The notes under the pieces were generated by a model. It saw only the letters and a list, made by a program, of their open reading frames with translations, ran no database searches and was not told the origin of the DNA. The position numbers and the translations under genes were made by a program. 64,000 nt of DNA from Photorhabdus akhurstii (GTDB lineage: Bacteria > Pseudomonadota > Gammaproteobacteria > Enterobacterales > Enterobacteriaceae), in contig NZ_RCWE01000002.1 in the NCBI RefSeq assembly GCF_018448925.1, forward strand, positions 372,001 to 436,000, in the 5' to 3' direction. Positions 18,418 through 28,567 of the stretch are shown here, piece after piece. The stretch's first letter is position 1. Every line of letters begins with the position of its first letter.

Positions 18418-20049
18418 TCAATTTAATTTACAGGCTTCACACTGTTTCTCTTTCGGTTTATCGTAGGAAGGAAGATCACCTTCAAAATAGAACGGGTCCA
18501 TTTTGATAACTTCTTTAATTGCTTTACGACCCAATCCTTCATGAGCAGCATTTGTTAATAATCCATTATCTTGATCGCCGCTCCAAATAAATAAGCCACC
18601 TAGCCCTTTTTCTTTAACATAACGACCTTTTTCTCTGACTGAGCGTGGCGTATCTAATGACATAAATACTTTGAGTTCTTTATTATAAAGATAATCAGCT
18701 TTCGCCACTGGATCATGGAAAACCGTATAGCCATTACGACCTATTTGATTTTCATAATCAACATAGTTATAGATAATATCTGTCCATTCAATTACGCTGT
18801 ATTCGAAACTCCCTACTGTGGATGTTCCGTCAGTATATTTCCCAACTAGCTGTTCATTATCCTGACTCTCTAACTCCGCAGTTCTGGTATTACGAGTATA
18901 ACCAGAATAACCGATATAGATAAACTTCTTATTAATACCTAAAGAGATAAGATAGTTAACTGCATCATCGACTGAATATTTAGAATATTGATCATCTTTA
19001 TTGCGATAAAGGTTGGTATGATGAGAAAGTTTTCCGTCACCCAATGTAAAGAAATCATAAGTCATTAAGTTAATTTCATTAACACCAGCGGCGATCAATT
19101 CTGGAATATGTGCTGCTTTAATTTTTTCTACATCAGCAGAAGCGGCAATACTAATTCCTTGCAAATTACTGATATTTGCATTTTTTAAATCCTTAATAAG
19201 CTCAGCAAAATACTTATAATCATCTTCATCAAATTGATTACTTTCCCCCGCAGAACCAGGATATTCCCAGTCAAGATCAATGTGGGTTAGCATGGGAAAT
19301 CTGGTGTATAAATCTTTAACCCCCTCAACAAACCGTTGGCGCAGTTTCTCATCACGACAAACTTTATAAAAAGCACCACTCATTGACCAACCGCCAACAC
19401 TGACAGAAATTTCCAGATCTGGATTTTCCTCCTTGAGTAAACGTAAACCGCCTAATACTCCCTGGGCTTTATCTTGCTGATATAGGTCTACAGGATTGCC
19501 CAACCACTTAGTAAAACCACAATTAAGATAGGCTGCAACATCAGCCCAAGGATCAATTGGAATAGGTTTGCCTTCGTGATTCTCTAAAATATCTTGTTCG
19601 GCATTCCCCATTTGCCATCCATCTTTACCCGCAGCAGCAATGATAGTTGCTCTCTTATCCCCGGTATCTCCAATAATACCTGCAAAACTAAAGATAATTC
19701 TTTTAAATGGCTTTCCTTTTTCTTTATCGCCCTTAAGGCGCATTAAATCAGTCCCCCTTCCCCCTCTTATTTTAAAAGAATCGTCATTTATCGGTGCTAA
19801 ACGTTCATCATAGATTGACCAATCAGTTAAATAACAGAAAACACCAAAATCATCCTTCTCTTCGTAAATATTAAAGACTGTTTTAGCAAGTCTTGTTGGT
19901 GTATACGATAATACGCCATCGGTTGTTTTAGGATCAAAACCATTTAACCGATAAGTCTTTTGCGCCGCACCCTCTTCTGAATCCTTAACCTTATGTGGAT
20001 CAGTTTCATACACCAATTGGCTATCTGCTTTTGGTTCATTTTCACTCAT
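18418..20049 (-). CDS. Chitinase, glycoside hydrolase family 18 (Chi1-like, Tc-associated)
   Basis: A 543-residue GH18 chitinase and the first gene of the toxin operon. SVGGWSMSG is at 217-225 and the catalytic motif IDLDWEYPGSAGE gives Asp258, Asp260 and the acid Glu262. It lacks the N-terminal chitin-binding module of the last gene and has no signal peptide. A Cys-containing tail (CEACKLN) ends the protein. GGAG lies seven bases before the ATG. It is clearly related to the other chitinase across the GH18 domain (shared YTxTRxxxxxFN, CxYxTDW and RGxxDL blocks), so the two are ancient paralogues. Its size and position match Chi1 of Yen-Tc. Confidence 0.93.
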   Translation of the reverse strand: MSENEPKADSQLVYETDPHKVKDSEEGAAQKTYRLNGFDPKTTDGVLSYTPTRLAKTVFNIYEEKDDFGVFCYLTDWSIYDERLAPINDDSFKIRGGRGTDLMRLKGDKEKGKPFKRIIFSFAGIIGDTGDKRATIIAAAGKDGWQMGNAEQDILENHEGKPIPIDPWADVAAYLNCGFTKWLGNPVDLYQQDKAQGVLGGLRLLKEENPDLEISVSVGGWSMSGAFYKVCRDEKLRQRFVEGVKDLYTRFPMLTHIDLDWEYPGSAGESNQFDEDDYKYFAELIKDLKNANISNLQGISIAASADVEKIKAAHIPELIAAGVNEINLMTYDFFTLGDGKLSHHTNLYRNKDDQYSKYSVDDAVNYLISLGINKKFIYIGYSGYTRNTRTAELESQDNEQLVGKYTDGTSTVGSFEYSVIEWTDIIYNYVDYENQIGRNGYTVFHDPVAKADYLYNKELKVFMSLDTPRSVREKGRYVKEKGLGGLFIWSGDQDNGLLTNAAHEGLGRKAIKEVIKMDPFYFEGDLPSYDKPKEKQCEACKLN

Positions 20050-20611
20050 ATCTCACTCCACTAGCGATACAATTGTTTAAACATCAGAGAGTTAAATCAT
20101 GGCAACCTACGCCAGAATTAAGTAGAGTCCTATAAGTATTCAGAGTTAGAAACCATTCACCAAGAATACCTATAACGTATTGAATACAAAGAATTACATA
20201 GCTTTAACTTATAAAGATCTAAATTCTAAATAACACGATATGTTAGAGACCTGAATACTACTTCTCACAGTAATATTAGCTAAACCTCTTTTTTTCATAT
20301 ACAGATATAAAAATTAACAATCTCTTTTTTCCTCCGGCCTATTGACTCAAATAAAATCCAGTCAATTCTGCCTCTTAACCAAAATCTACTTTCGCTAATA
20401 TTCTTTTTTCATAAAACATGATTTATATATTTAACATTACTAAATTACTAAATATATATTATGACTATATTATAAAATGATAATATGCGTTATTTGTGAC
20501 AATAAAATAATAGTTTTATTAAAATTAAGAATCCTATCATTATCCGGTTTCTAACTATTTTTTGTTACACCGTAATGAATGTGCGCACCAATTAACCTTT
20601 GCAAAAAATAC
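20050..20611. promoter_or_regulatory. Divergent control region of the toxin operon and trp operon
   Basis: About 560 bp of very AT-rich, non-coding DNA between the first chitinase gene and the trp promoter. It must contain the toxin operon promoter. AT-richness of this kind often attracts H-NS, which is encoded in this window; that is inference. I could not choose a toxin promoter with confidence and see no clear operator. Confidence 0.5.
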
Positions 20612-20646
20612 TTGACACACCAATCTCGTTCCAGTTTACTAGTACA
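20612..20646 (+). promoter_or_regulatory. trp promoter and TrpR operator
   Basis: TTGACA at 20612-20617 and TTTACT at 20635-20640 are spaced by 17 bases. The -10 overlaps CCAGTTTACTAGTAC (20631-20645), which closely follows the E. coli trp operator; the right half ACTAGTAC is exact. TrpR with bound tryptophan would block this promoter. The leader peptide starts about 60 bases downstream. Confidence 0.85.
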
Positions 20647-20707
20647 AGAGTGAGAAAGATATTGTCTTGTATACCATCTATTTATTAATACTAAAGAGGC
20701 ACTGAAA

Positions 20708-20779
20708 ATGGCTGCATGTATGACGTCTATCCGTTGGTGGCATAACTTCCCAGTAAGGGCGGTATGGTCACGCACATAA
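20708..20779 (+). CDS. trpL: trp operon leader peptide (TrpL)
   Basis: A 23-codon frame begins with ATG at 20708 after AAGAGG and ends at TAA 20777-20779. It carries a tandem Trp pair (TGG TGG at 20735-20740) followed by HNFPVRAVW, with a third Trp codon at 20765. Ribosome stalling at the Trp codons during tryptophan shortage would favour the antiterminator. It is longer than the 14-residue E. coli peptide and has an extra Trp codon after the pair. An in-frame ATG at 20720 would give a 19-codon version, but the first start has the better ribosome site. Confidence 0.88.
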   Translation: MAACMTSIRWWHNFPVRAVWSRT

Positions 20780-20800
20780 ATTAACAGTGCCAAATTACCA

Positions 20801-20827
20801 AAACCCGCCTAAACAGCGGGTTTTTTT
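20801..20827 (+). terminator. trp attenuator terminator
   Basis: CCCGC (20804-20808) and GCGGG (20816-20820), extended by AAA/TTT, form the stem, followed directly by seven T. This is the 3:4 terminator of trp attenuation, 22 bases after the leader stop and 31 before trpE. Confidence 0.92.
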
Positions 20828-20857
20828 ATATGCGTAACTTATTAACAGGACGAGAAA

Positions 20858-22438
20858 ATGACGGATAAACAACCAAAAATCACAGTAATCGAGCAGGAAA
20901 CCGCTTATCAACCCGATCCTACTCTACTATTCAACCAACTCTGCGGTGAGCGACCAGCAACTTTATTGCTGGAATCTGCGGAAATTAACAGCAAAAAAAA
21001 TTTAAAAAGTCTGCTGATTATCGATAGTGCCTTACGTATCAGCGCCAACGGCAATCAGGTTACTTTCGACGCGTTGACCGAAAATGGCCGAAATTTATTA
21101 CCCATTTTGGCCAAAAAATTGGCCAGCAATGTCCAATCTAAAACGACACATGATGCTCTTCAAGTTACCTTCCCGCCAATCAATCACAATATAGATGAAG
21201 ATAATCGTCTGAAAGCGGTATCCGTATTTGATGCATTGCGTGCCCTGCTTTCTCTGGCGGAAGAGCCATCACCACACAATTCATTTCCATACAATACAGA
21301 CGCAATATTTGTCGGCGGCCTTTTTTCCTACGATCTGGTGGCCGGATTTGAGCCATTACCAACCGTAAAAACCGTTCAACGCTGTCCTGATTTCTGTTTT
21401 TATCTCGCAGAAACGTTATTAGTGATCGACCATCAGAATAAGAACGCACGTTTGCAAATCTCCCTTTTCAGCGATTCTCAAACAGAAGAGCAACGCCTTA
21501 AGCAACGATTAAAAACATTAGCGGCGCTCATTACCGAACCTATTGAGCCGGTAAAACAGATCCCTCTGCCAGCCATGAAAATTTCATACAATCGGGATGA
21601 TAAAGCCTATGCAGAAATGGTGACGCAGTTGCAGCAATACATCCGTCAGGGAGATATTTTTCAGGTGGTGCCATCAAGACGCTTCTTTCTGCCCTGCCCG
21701 GCACCGCTTCATGCTTATCAAAAGCTTAAATACCGCAATCCAAGTCCCTACATGTTTTTCATGCAGGACAAAGATTTCTGTCTGTTTGGCGCTTCTCCTG
21801 AAAGCGCGCTTAAATATGATGCATCCAATCGCCAGATTGAAATTTACCCGATCGCCGGTACCCGCCCCCGTGGGCGCAATGCGGCCGGCGAGCTGGATGC
21901 CGATCTGGACAGCCGGACCGAACTGGAGATGCGAACGGATCATAAAGAATTAGCCGAGCACTTGATGTTGGTTGATTTGGCCCGTAATGACCTGGCTCGC
22001 ATTTGTGAACCGGGCAGCCGCTATGTCGCTGACCTGACAAAAGTCGATCGCTACTCCTTTGTTATGCATCTGGTTTCCCGCGTAGTGGGAACATTACGCC
22101 ATGATTTGGATATCTTTCATGCTTATCAAGCTTGTATGAATATGGGCACCCTTACTGGTGCGCCGAAAGTACGCGCAATGCAGCTTATCGCTCACTATGA
22201 AAATGAACGCCGGGGCAGCTATGGTGGTGCTGTCGGTTATTTCACCGGCAAAGGAGATATGGATAATTGCATCGTTATTCGCTCCGCCTACGTGGAAGAT
22301 GGCATAGCGACTGTTCAAGTTGGCGCCGGTATCGTGCTGGATTCCGAACCTTTAGCAGAATCCGAAGAGACTCGTAACAAAGCAAAAGCAGTCATTCGCG
22401 CAATTATTGAGGCTCATCAGGCAGAGGAGATTTTCTAA
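20858..22438 (+). CDS. trpE: Anthranilate synthase component I (TrpE)
   Basis: A 526-residue TrpE that makes anthranilate from chorismate with ammonia supplied by TrpG. The N-terminal [16 protein letters not shown] (from residue 36) is the tryptophan feedback site. The C-terminal chorismate-binding half has [48 protein letters not shown] and [12 protein letters not shown]. Length is normal. The stop overlaps the trpG start by one base (TAATG), which couples synthesis of the two subunits. Confidence 0.97.
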   Translation: MTDKQPKITVIEQETAYQPDPTLLFNQLCGERPATLLLESAEINSKKNLKSLLIIDSALRISANGNQVTFDALTENGRNLLPILAKKLASNVQSKTTHDALQVTFPPINHNIDEDNRLKAVSVFDALRALLSLAEEPSPHNSFPYNTDAIFVGGLFSYDLVAGFEPLPTVKTVQRCPDFCFYLAETLLVIDHQNKNARLQISLFSDSQTEEQRLKQRLKTLAALITEPIEPVKQIPLPAMKISYNRDDKAYAEMVTQLQQYIRQGDIFQVVPSRRFFLPCPAPLHAYQKLKYRNPSPYMFFMQDKDFCLFGASPESALKYDASNRQIEIYPIAGTRPRGRNAAGELDADLDSRTELEMRTDHKELAEHLMLVDLARNDLARICEPGSRYVADLTKVDRYSFVMHLVSRVVGTLRHDLDIFHAYQACMNMGTLTGAPKVRAMQLIAHYENERRGSYGGAVGYFTGKGDMDNCIVIRSAYVEDGIATVQVGAGIVLDSEPLAESEETRNKAKAVIRAIIEAHQAEEIF

Positions 22439-23016
22439 TGGCAAATATTCTGCTACTCGACAACGTGGATTCATTCACCTATAACCTCGTCGATCAATTA
22501 CGCAATCATGGTCATCAGGTGGTTATCTATCGCAATACCGTTGCAACTGAAATGATTATGCAGCAATTAAGCATGCTCTCTTCTCCATTATTAATGCTTT
22601 CACCGGGGCCGGGGAAACCATCTGACGCCGGTTGTATGCCTCAATTACTTCAAAAAATCATCGGCAAAATTCCAGTGATCGGCATCTGCCTTGGGCATCA
22701 AGCCATTATTGAAGCCTATGGTGGAGAAATTTCCGCTGCTGATGAAATCCTACATGGCAAAGCTTCTCTGGCAGAACACGATAATCAGGCTATGTTCGCT
22801 AATTTGACAAATCCTCTACCGGTTGCCCGTTATCACTCTCTCGCGGGTAACAAAATTCCATCCGAACTGACTATTTCTGCCCGTTGTGGTGATACTGTTA
22901 TGGCGGTTCGCCATAACGAACATAAGGTTTGTGGATTTCAATTCCACCCAGAATCAATTCTCACAACTCAGGGCGCTAAATTACTTGAACAAACTCTGGT
23001 CTGGGCACTAAATTAA
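22438..23016 (+). CDS. trpG: Anthranilate synthase component II, glutamine amidotransferase (TrpG)
   Basis: A 192-residue class I glutamine amidotransferase supplying ammonia to TrpE. The nucleophile is Cys84 in GICLGHQAI, and the His-Glu pair is in FQFHPES (His170, Glu172). [12 protein letters not shown] forms the oxyanion strand. It ends at 192 residues and is separate from trpD. This is unlike E. coli, where the two are fused, and like Serratia, Yersinia and other non-fused lineages. Confidence 0.96.
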   Translation: MANILLLDNVDSFTYNLVDQLRNHGHQVVIYRNTVATEMIMQQLSMLSSPLLMLSPGPGKPSDAGCMPQLLQKIIGKIPVIGICLGHQAIIEAYGGEISAADEILHGKASLAEHDNQAMFANLTNPLPVARYHSLAGNKIPSELTISARCGDTVMAVRHNEHKVCGFQFHPESILTTQGAKLLEQTLVWALN

Positions 23017-23023
23017 AGGGGAG

Positions 23024-24028
23024 ATGAAAATGCAGACTATTTTCAATAAATTGTTTAATGCGCAGACACTGACACAGCAAGAAAGCCAGCAACTATTTGC
23101 AGCCATTATTCAAGGAGAATTAAGTGAATCACAACTCGCTGCTGTACTTATCAGCATGAAATTACGCGGTGAACAACCTCAGGAGATCGCCGGCGCAGCC
23201 CAAGCATTACTGGCAAATGCCCTGCCATTTCCACGGCCGGATTACACTTTCTGCGATATCGTCGGAACAGGCGGTGATGGCACGAACAGCATCAATATTT
23301 CAACCGCCAGTGCCTTTGTCGCCGCGACTTGTCAGATTAAAGTCGCCAAACATGGTAATCGCAGTGTTTCCAGTCGATCAGGTTCTTCTGATTTGCTGGC
23401 AGCGTTTGGTATCACTCTTGATGTCAGCGCGGAATGTGCCCGTAGCGCACTAGATGAAATCGGCATCTGTTTCCTATTTGCACCGCAGTATCATCTTGGA
23501 TTCCGTCATGCGATGCCGGTACGTCAACAACTGAAAACCCGGACGCTATTCAATATATTAGGTCCTCTGATTAACCCGGCTCGTCCACCACTGGCTTTAA
23601 TTGGCGTCTACAGCCCTGAACTCGTTGAACCTATTGCCCGCACTTTACAGGTTCTCGGCTATCAACGGGCGGCGGTTGTTCACAGCGGCGGCATGGATGA
23701 AGTCGCACTACATGCACCAACGAAAGTTGCAGAACTTAATGATGGAGAAATTATCCATTATCAATTAAACGCTGAAGATTTTGGTTTACAACATCATCCA
23801 ATATCCGCATTAAAAGGAGGTTCACCAGAGGATAATCGTGAAATGCTCAGTTTATTGTTACAAGGGCGAGGCAAGAAAGCGCATGCTGATGCCGTTGCGG
23901 CTAACGTTGCCCTGTTAATGAAAATTCATGGACAGGAAAATTTACGTCATAACACCCAACAAGCTCTCGAAGCCATTCACAGTGGCCGAGCTTATGAACG
24001 AGTCATAGCACTTGCAACAAGGAGTTAA
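23024..24028 (+). CDS. trpD: Anthranilate phosphoribosyltransferase (TrpD)
   Basis: A 334-residue enzyme that transfers phosphoribose from PRPP to anthranilate. The PRPP-binding loop [14 protein letters not shown] starts at residue 81, and [15 protein letters not shown] follows. Two ATGs lie close together: 23024 and 23030. The second is better spaced from AGGGGAG, so the true protein may begin two residues later. It follows trpG by seven bases and precedes trpCF by two. Confidence 0.96.
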   Translation: MKMQTIFNKLFNAQTLTQQESQQLFAAIIQGELSESQLAAVLISMKLRGEQPQEIAGAAQALLANALPFPRPDYTFCDIVGTGGDGTNSINISTASAFVAATCQIKVAKHGNRSVSSRSGSSDLLAAFGITLDVSAECARSALDEIGICFLFAPQYHLGFRHAMPVRQQLKTRTLFNILGPLINPARPPLALIGVYSPELVEPIARTLQVLGYQRAAVVHSGGMDEVALHAPTKVAELNDGEIIHYQLNAEDFGLQHHPISALKGGSPEDNREMLSLLLQGRGKKAHADAVAANVALLMKIHGQENLRHNTQQALEAIHSGRAYERVIALATRS

Positions 24029-24030
24029 TC

Positions 24031-25395
24031 ATGCAAGCCACAATTTTACAGAAAATTGTTAATGATAAAGCCGAATATCTTATTGATCGCAAACAACAGC
24101 AACCATTGGAAGGTTTTATTGATGCCGTTGTTGCCAGCAATCGTCATTTTTATCAGGCGTTAAGTAGTGAACAGACGGTTTTCATTCTGGAATGTAAAAA
24201 GGCATCTCCTTCTAAAGGCGTTATTCGTCAGGATTTTGATCCCATTCAAATAGCGAAAATTTATCAGCCTTATGCGGCCGCCATCTCTGTATTAACTGAT
24301 GAAAAATATTTTCAGGGTAGCTATGAATTTCTTCGCTTAGTCAGTGATGCTGTTCACCAGCCGGTATTGTGCAAAGATTTTATTATCGATCCTTATCAAA
24401 TTTATCTTGCCCGTTATTATCAAGCCGATGCAATTTTACTGATGCTGTCTGTTCTTGATGATCAGCAATATATTGCGCTGTCTGAACTTGCGCATAGCCT
24501 GAATATGGGCGTACTGACGGAAGTCAGTTCAGAGGAAGAGCGAGCCAGAGCAGTGGCGCTAAAAGCTAAAGCGATAGGTATCAATAACCGTGATCTGAGA
24601 GATCTTTCTATCGATTTAAACCGTACCAAGCAACTTGCGCCGCAGTTACCAAAAGAAACAATTGTTATCAGCGAATCTGGCATTCACCAACATCAACAAA
24701 TTCGTGATCTTAGTCATTATGCTAATGGCTTTCTCATTGGCAGTGCTTTAATGGCCCAATCCAATCTGGACTTAGCATTACGTCAATTGATTTTGGGTGA
24801 AAATAAAGTCTGTGGGTTAACGCGTCCACAAGATGCTAAAGCCGCATTACAGGCAGGTGCTGTTTATGGTGGTTTGATATTTGCTGAACATTCACCACGT
24901 AATATTAATATTCAACAAGCCCAACAAATTATCAATGCAGCAAATCTCAAATATGTAGGGGTATTTCAAAATCAATCATCTGCATTCATCAGTCATACCG
25001 CCCGTACTCTTTCTCTGGCTGCGGTGCAATTACATGGCGCAGAAGGCGAAGTTTATATTGCGCAGCTGCGAAAAACCCTGCCTGAAAATTGTCAAATCTG
25101 GAAAGCAATTGATATGTCGAAAGAGGCATTTCACGTCCAAGCCGAAAATGTTGACCGTTATTTACTTGATAACGGCAAAGGTGGAACCGGCCAAAGTTTC
25201 GATTGGCAATTACTTGAAAAACAATTACTCGCCAATGTCATGCTAGCCGGTGGGTTAAATGAAGAAAATTGCCAACAAGCAGCAAAATATGGCTGTTGCG
25301 GACTTGATTTTAACTCTGGCGTCGAAAGCGCACCCGGCATTAAAAGCAGTCATAAATTAAATAAAGTGTTTCAGCTTCTACGCTGTTACCAATAA
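24031..25395 (+). CDS. trpC: Bifunctional indole-3-glycerol phosphate synthase / PRA isomerase (TrpCF)
   Basis: A 454-residue fusion of two TIM-barrel enzymes. The N-terminal indole-glycerol-phosphate synthase shows FILECKKASPSKG (51-63), VLCKDFIIDPYQI and SGIH. The C-terminal phosphoribosylanthranilate isomerase begins at KVCGLTRPQDAKAALQAGA (about 257) and contains VQLHGAEG and LAGGLNEEN. The fusion is standard in Enterobacterales. A 58-bp gap with TrpB's ribosome site follows. Confidence 0.96.
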   Translation: MQATILQKIVNDKAEYLIDRKQQQPLEGFIDAVVASNRHFYQALSSEQTVFILECKKASPSKGVIRQDFDPIQIAKIYQPYAAAISVLTDEKYFQGSYEFLRLVSDAVHQPVLCKDFIIDPYQIYLARYYQADAILLMLSVLDDQQYIALSELAHSLNMGVLTEVSSEEERARAVALKAKAIGINNRDLRDLSIDLNRTKQLAPQLPKETIVISESGIHQHQQIRDLSHYANGFLIGSALMAQSNLDLALRQLILGENKVCGLTRPQDAKAALQAGAVYGGLIFAEHSPRNINIQQAQQIINAANLKYVGVFQNQSSAFISHTARTLSLAAVQLHGAEGEVYIAQLRKTLPENCQIWKAIDMSKEAFHVQAENVDRYLLDNGKGGTGQSFDWQLLEKQLLANVMLAGGLNEENCQQAAKYGCCGLDFNSGVESAPGIKSSHKLNKVFQLLRCYQ

Positions 25396-25453
25396 GCAAC
25401 AATTTCCCAGTTAATTACAATCTTCCGATTAATTACAATGGACAAATAGAATA

Positions 25454-26644
25454 ATGAGTAAGCTTAACCCCTATTTTGGTGATTTCGGTGGACAATTTGT
25501 ACCACAGATCCTTATTCCAGCCCTTGAACAATTAGAAGCCGCATTTATTGCGGCTCAGCAAGATCCCGAATTCCAGCAAGAATTTCAAGATCTATTGAAA
25601 AATTATGTCGGCAGGCCAACGGCATTAACGTTATGCCGTAATCTGACGAAAGGCACTAAAACCCGTCTTTATCTGAAACGTGAAGATCTATTACACGGCG
25701 GCGCTCATAAAACCAATCAGGTACTTGGTCAGGCATTATTGGCGAAACGCATGGGCAAAAACGAAATTATTGCGGAAACCGGCGCTGGTCAACATGGTGT
25801 GGCAACCGCCCTCACCTGTGCTCTTTTAAATATGAAATGCCGCATTTATATGGGCGCTAAAGATGTGGAGCGCCAATCCCCTAATGTTTTCCGCATGCGT
25901 CTGATGGGAGCCGAAGTCATTCCGGTCCACAGCGGCTCTGCTACCTTAAAAGATGCCTGCAATGAAGCATTACGTGATTGGTCTGGCAGCTACGATAAAG
26001 CCCACTACTTATTAGGGACTGCCGCTGGACCCCATCCCTATCCGACGATGGTTCGAGAGTTCCAGCGTATGATCGGCGAAGAAGCCAAATCCCAGATTCT
26101 GGCAAAAGAGGGACGCCTGCCCGATGCCGTGTTGGCCTGTGTTGGTGGAGGTTCCAATGCCATTGGCATGTTTGCCGAATTTATTCCCGAAACATCAGTC
26201 CGCCTCATTGGTATTGAACCTGCCGGGCTAGGTATTGAAACCGGTAAACATGGCGCTCCACTGAAACATGGCAAATTGGGTATCTATTTTGGTATGAAAT
26301 CGCCAATGATGCAGACAGATGAAGGCCAGATTGAAGAATCTTATTCTATTTCCGCTGGTCTGGATTTCCCTTCCGTTGGCCCTCAACATGCCTATCTGAA
26401 CAGTATTGGGCGGGCTGACTATGTTTCTATCACCGATGATGAAGCATTAGAAGCGTTCAAAACGCTTTCCCGTGAAGAAGGCATTATTCCAGCCCTCGAA
26501 TCCTCTCATGCGCTGGCTTATGCTTTAAAAATGATCCATCAAGCTCCTGATAAAGAGCAATTACTGATCGTTAATCTATCCGGTCGCGGTGATAAAGACA
26601 TATTTACTGTCCATGATATTTTAAAATCCAGAGGGGAAATCTAA
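25454..26644 (+). CDS. trpB: Tryptophan synthase beta chain (TrpB)
   Basis: A 396-residue PLP enzyme joining indole and serine. PLP is bound by Lys86 in HGGAHKTNQ. The phosphate loop is [10 protein letters not shown], and the substrate/COMM region shows [12 protein letters not shown]. It forms the alpha2-beta2 complex with TrpA, whose ATG overlaps the trpB stop by one base (TAATG). Confidence 0.97.
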   Translation: MSKLNPYFGDFGGQFVPQILIPALEQLEAAFIAAQQDPEFQQEFQDLLKNYVGRPTALTLCRNLTKGTKTRLYLKREDLLHGGAHKTNQVLGQALLAKRMGKNEIIAETGAGQHGVATALTCALLNMKCRIYMGAKDVERQSPNVFRMRLMGAEVIPVHSGSATLKDACNEALRDWSGSYDKAHYLLGTAAGPHPYPTMVREFQRMIGEEAKSQILAKEGRLPDAVLACVGGGSNAIGMFAEFIPETSVRLIGIEPAGLGIETGKHGAPLKHGKLGIYFGMKSPMMQTDEGQIEESYSISAGLDFPSVGPQHAYLNSIGRADYVSITDDEALEAFKTLSREEGIIPALESSHALAYALKMIHQAPDKEQLLIVNLSGRGDKDIFTVHDILKSRGEI

Positions 26645-27450
26645 TGGAACGTTACGAGCAGCTATTTAAACAACTGGAAAGTCGTAAACAAGGTGCTTTT
26701 GTCCCCTTTGTCACACTAGGCGATCCAAACCCGGAATTATCACTGGAAATTATTGATACTCTGATTGCAAGTGGCGCTGACGCTCTTGAGTTAAGTATTC
26801 CTTTTTCTGATCCGCTAGCTGACGGCCCAACTATTCAGAACGCTAATCTTAGAGCCTTCTCCTCAAATGTAACCCCCACACTCTGTTTTGAGCTATTAAC
26901 AAAAATTCGGGCAAAATATCCTGATATTCCTATTGGTTTATTAATGTATGCCAACCTGGTTTTTCATCATGGAATAGACGAGTTCTACCGCCGTTGCAAA
27001 GATGCAGAGGTCGATTCAGTATTAGTTGCAGATGTTCCCATATCAGAATCACGACCATTCCGTACCGCAGCGATGAAACATGGTATCGCTCCTATTTTTA
27101 TCTGCCCTCCCAACGCGGAAGATGAACTATTACGTGAAATTGCATCTTATGGCCGCGGATATACCTACTTATTATCAAGATCAGGAGTGACCGGTATAGA
27201 AAGGCGAGGTGAAAAACCGTTAAATCATTTAGTCAATAAACTACGGGAATATCATGCTGCGCCACCGTTACAGGGATTTGGGATTTCAGAACCTAAGCAG
27301 GTAAAAGAAACATTAGCAAGCGGCGCAGCAGGAGCCATTTCAGGATCTGCCGTTGTTAAAATTATCGAAGAAAATCTTCTCCAGCCAAAAATAATGCTGG
27401 AAAAACTGGCTGAATTTGTATCAAAAATGAAGTCTGCCACTCAACTTTAA
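26644..27450 (+). CDS. trpA: Tryptophan synthase alpha chain (TrpA)
   Basis: A 268-residue TIM-barrel subunit that cleaves indole-3-glycerol phosphate and passes indole to TrpB. Catalytic Glu49 and Asp60 are in [16 protein letters not shown]. Loop 6 region [14 protein letters not shown] and the phosphate-binding GFGISEP and GAISGSAVV are present. It is the last gene of the operon, followed 4 bp later by a strong terminator. Confidence 0.97.
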   Translation: MERYEQLFKQLESRKQGAFVPFVTLGDPNPELSLEIIDTLIASGADALELSIPFSDPLADGPTIQNANLRAFSSNVTPTLCFELLTKIRAKYPDIPIGLLMYANLVFHHGIDEFYRRCKDAEVDSVLVADVPISESRPFRTAAMKHGIAPIFICPPNAEDELLREIASYGRGYTYLLSRSGVTGIERRGEKPLNHLVNKLREYHAAPPLQGFGISEPKQVKETLASGAAGAISGSAVVKIIEENLLQPKIMLEKLAEFVSKMKSATQL

Positions 27451-27453
27451 TAC

Positions 27454-27484
27454 AAAAAATGGGGCAAAATCTGCCCCATTTTTT
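27454..27484. terminator. Bidirectional terminator between trpA and ompW
   Basis: AAAAAATGGGGCA (27454-27466) and TGCCCCATTTTTT (27472-27484) pair perfectly around a five-base loop, with T-runs on both strands. It serves the converging trpA and ompW transcripts. Confidence 0.95.
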
Positions 27485-27486
27485 TA

Positions 27487-28128
27487 TTAAAAGTGATAAC
27501 CAACCCCAAACATAAATACCCACGGATCAAGCCGGGTATCAATTTTATATTGCTGGTCACCTGCTTTAAATTTCACATCTGTTTCAATGTTTACCCACCA
27601 CACAGAAGCGTTCAACATCCAATTCTGATCTAACTCATAATCCAGACCAACCTGCCCCGCAACACCCCAGGAATCCTTCAAATCCAGACTATGTAAGTTA
27701 TTATCTTTAACAGCCGAATTGCCGTTGAATTTTTCGTTAAAGAAAGTGGTGTAGTTAAGACCAACACCAACATAAGGACGGAAACTACTTTCTTTAGAAC
27801 CGAAATAGTATTGCGCCATTAATGTCGGCGGGAGATGTTTTACTTTAGCAATATCACCAACACCCGGTAAACTTACCCGATGCTGGAAGGGTGTCCCTGC
27901 CAGTAATTCAAAACCAATATTATCGGTAATCATATAACTGAAGGTTAAACCCATCTGGGTATTATTATCCGCACTCAAAGAACCCACCCCTAATACATTG
28001 TCAGACCCCGTATTAGGTCTTACCGTCGCAGTACCTGTGCGGAAAATAAAATCACCCGCTTCATGAGCAAAAGCGAATGATGGTGCTAAAGTTGCCGCTG
28101 CTAATACAAATGCAGAAATTTTTTTCAT
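27487..28128 (-). CDS. ompW: Outer membrane protein OmpW
   Basis: A 213-residue eight-stranded outer-membrane barrel. Residues 1-21 form a signal peptide cut after SFAFA. The family blocks AGDFIFRTGTATVRP, MGLTFSYMITDNIGFELLAGTPF and LPPTLMAQYYFG are present, and it ends in a C-terminal aromatic (GVGYHF) recognised by the BAM machinery. OmpW forms a narrow hydrophobic channel. A perfect FNR-type site (28275-28288) lies about 150 bp upstream, which suggests oxygen-dependent control as in E. coli. Confidence 0.96.
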   Translation of the reverse strand: MKKISAFVLAAATLAPSFAFAHEAGDFIFRTGTATVRPNTGSDNVLGVGSLSADNNTQMGLTFSYMITDNIGFELLAGTPFQHRVSLPGVGDIAKVKHLPPTLMAQYYFGSKESSFRPYVGVGLNYTTFFNEKFNGNSAVKDNNLHSLDLKDSWGVAGQVGLDYELDQNWMLNASVWWVNIETDVKFKAGDQQYKIDTRLDPWVFMFGVGYHF

Positions 28129-28567
28129 TATTCATCCCATTTCTGTGATTTAAAGTCAATTAAAATATACTCATATATTAGAAATCATGATCCAAGACAG
28201 ATCACATCTTTCAAAGAATTTCAGTAAAACCGCATATTTATAATATTATTATTTCAATTGGGAATTATTTTAAATTGATCCAGATCAAAATTCATTTATT
28301 ATTAATCAGTTACAAATCCTTTATTTATATACTCATTCCGAAGTTTTATCTTTCCTTATCATTATATTTCCATTATGTTTTAATAAGGTTAATTTTATGT
28401 TTATTTTTATCTTAAGAATATAAAGTGAAGAACTTTTTTCTACTATCAACAATCACAGTTAACCATTAATTTATCCGTATCATCTCGTTTCTACTATCCA
28501 CATTTCCCCATAACAAGGTACAATCACCCCTTATGCATTGTTGTTTAACCTGATAGGAGCTGTCTTC
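28129..28567. other. Divergent ompW-yciC intergenic region
   Basis: About 440 bp of AT-rich DNA that must carry the ompW promoter and the yciC promoter. Apart from the FNR-type site at 28275-28288 and a GATC-containing near-palindrome at 28186-28207, I see no defined element. Confidence 0.55.
28275..28288. promoter_or_regulatory. Putative FNR box upstream of ompW
   Basis: TTGATCCAGATCAA matches the FNR consensus TTGAT-N4-ATCAA exactly. The location, about 150 bp before the ompW start, fits known FNR control of ompW in enterobacteria. Binding is inferred. Confidence 0.65.

Noticed and set aside
20551-20793. An 80-codon minus-strand frame opposite the trp leader
   Set aside because: It is antisense to the trp promoter, leader peptide and Trp codons; those elements explain the sequence conservation.
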